DNA from: an uncultured Campylobacter sp. | GTDB taxonomy: Bacteria > Campylobacterota > Campylobacteria > Campylobacterales > Campylobacteraceae | Reading direction: 5' to 3' | Length of the DNA stretch: 23,294 bases | Assembly (NCBI RefSeq): GCF_905372745.1 | Contig: NZ_CAJPQR010000036.1 | Location: 1-23,294, forward strand | Shown: piece after piece, positions 22,897-23,294 of the stretch | How the letters are laid out: every line of letters begins with the position of its first letter | How positions within the stretch are numbered: the stretch's first letter is position 1 | Made by a program: the position numbers and the translations under genes | Notes under the pieces: model-generated | Seen by the model: only the letters and a program-made list of their open reading frames with translations | Databases searched by the model: none | Told to the model about the DNA's origin: nothing

Positions 22897-23158
22897 ACAA
22901 ATCCTAATAAGGATAATGCTGGACCGGGGCGAGGTAACAGCCTCAGACGTGGCTCATATAAGCAACTCTAATCAATACTTCGTAGAACTCGAGAAGCTAG
23001 GCATAAGCGATAGCAGACCACACAAAAGAGCCAACGGCACTAATTGCAAGATGAGGTTTATCAAAGATTGCAAAAAGGCGCAGGCGTATTTAAACGCCTA
23101 CAAGGTAGCCGAAGCGATAGCCGAGTATGTCGATGAGGTGCAAGATGTCAAAATATGA
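22874..23158 (+). CDS. Small phage-type winged-helix-like protein
   Basis: 94 residues from the ATG at 22874, chosen because GCGGAGC (22861-22867) lies just before it; an earlier in-frame ATG at 22859 would add five residues. It overlaps the excisionase-like gene by 23 bases in another frame. The sequence (ILIRIMLDRGEVTASDVAHISNSNQYFVELEKLGISDSR) reads like a helix-turn-helix in which a locus is read as successive helices, followed by a basic wing (HKRANGTNCKMRFI) and a helical C-terminus. Similar small proteins occur in the regulatory segments of Campylobacter prophages. DNA binding is inferred. Confidence 0.7.
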   Translation: MRQARTNKQILIRIMLDRGEVTASDVAHISNSNQYFVELEKLGISDSRPHKRANGTNCKMRFIKDCKKAQAYLNAYKVAEAIAEYVDEVQDVKI

Positions 23159-23294
23159 GGAGCTAAAACCTTATCTAAACCGCGACACCGTAGCAAGCAT
23201 AATCATAAATTGCGGTTACAGCATAGACAGGGCTTACAAATTATTTAATTATTATGCCAAAGAGTGCGAAAAGCTAGAGGAGAGAATAAAGCTA
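23145..23294 (+). CDS. Partial small gene at the window edge
   Basis: A frame opens at ATG 23145, overlapping the previous gene's end by 14 bases, with GAGG (23135-23138) upstream. Fifty codons are visible, starting MSKYEELKPYL, with RDTVASIIINCGYSIDRAYKLFNYY suggesting another helix-turn-helix or helical phage protein. It runs past the end of the window without a stop. It was found by reading past the end of the neighbouring gene. Confidence 0.6.
   Translation, partial: MSKYEELKPYLNRDTVASIIINCGYSIDRAYKLFNYYAKECEKLEERIKL

Overview
This window looks like chromosomal DNA of a Campylobacter from the C. showae / rectus / curvus / concisus side of the genus. The evidence is a bc1-type respiratory operon with a diheme cytochrome c subunit, a 492-residue cofactor-independent phosphoglycerate mutase, the gene orders mnmG - pet and accA - fabF - acpP - fabG - gpmI - mraY - murD, TATAAT/TAAAAT -10 boxes without obvious -35 boxes, and a very frequent AAATTTAA word. 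Base composition is near 45-50% GC by eye, higher than in C. jejuni. The species is inferred, not proven.

Layout. 325-2193: tRNA-modification gene mnmG, facing a small VOC/glyoxalase-fold gene on the minus strand (2293-2673). 3015-5816: petABC, a complete quinol:cytochrome c oxidoreductase operon with its own -10 box and a strong terminator. 6033-6995: a lone gene for a diverged formylglycine-generating-enzyme-like (SUMF1-fold) protein. 7318-10349: a tandem pair of large secreted paralogues, each with two N-terminal lipocalin-like repeats, a Ser/Ala/Lys linker and a beta-rich C-terminal half. 10392-12296: about 1.9 kb without an intact gene. It holds a family of diverged ~40-bp repeats and, on the minus strand, the wreck of a ComEA-type helix-hairpin-helix gene. 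12297-17083 (minus): fatty-acid synthesis genes accA, fabF, acpP and fabG, then gpmI. Divergent from gpmI, with overlapping -10 boxes, run mraY, an unidentified 172-residue gene and murD (17163-20040).

From 20186 the character changes. A tRNA-Phe gene is followed by a tyrosine-recombinase (P4-type) integrase pseudogene carrying a frameshift and an in-frame amber codon. Then come an unidentified gene, an excisionase-like HTH gene and overlapping small genes running off the end. This is the left end of an integrated element (prophage or island) in tRNA-Phe; its right end is outside the window.

The core genes form three functional blocks: respiration (pet), lipid building (acc/fab) and peptidoglycan precursor synthesis (mraY, murD). 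The parts that deserve a second look are the secreted double-repeat paralogues, the SUMF1-like protein, the gene lodged between mraY and murD, the decayed comEA with its repeat-rich surroundings, and the damaged-integrase island. I did not find a clearly new defence or mobile system within the visible part.
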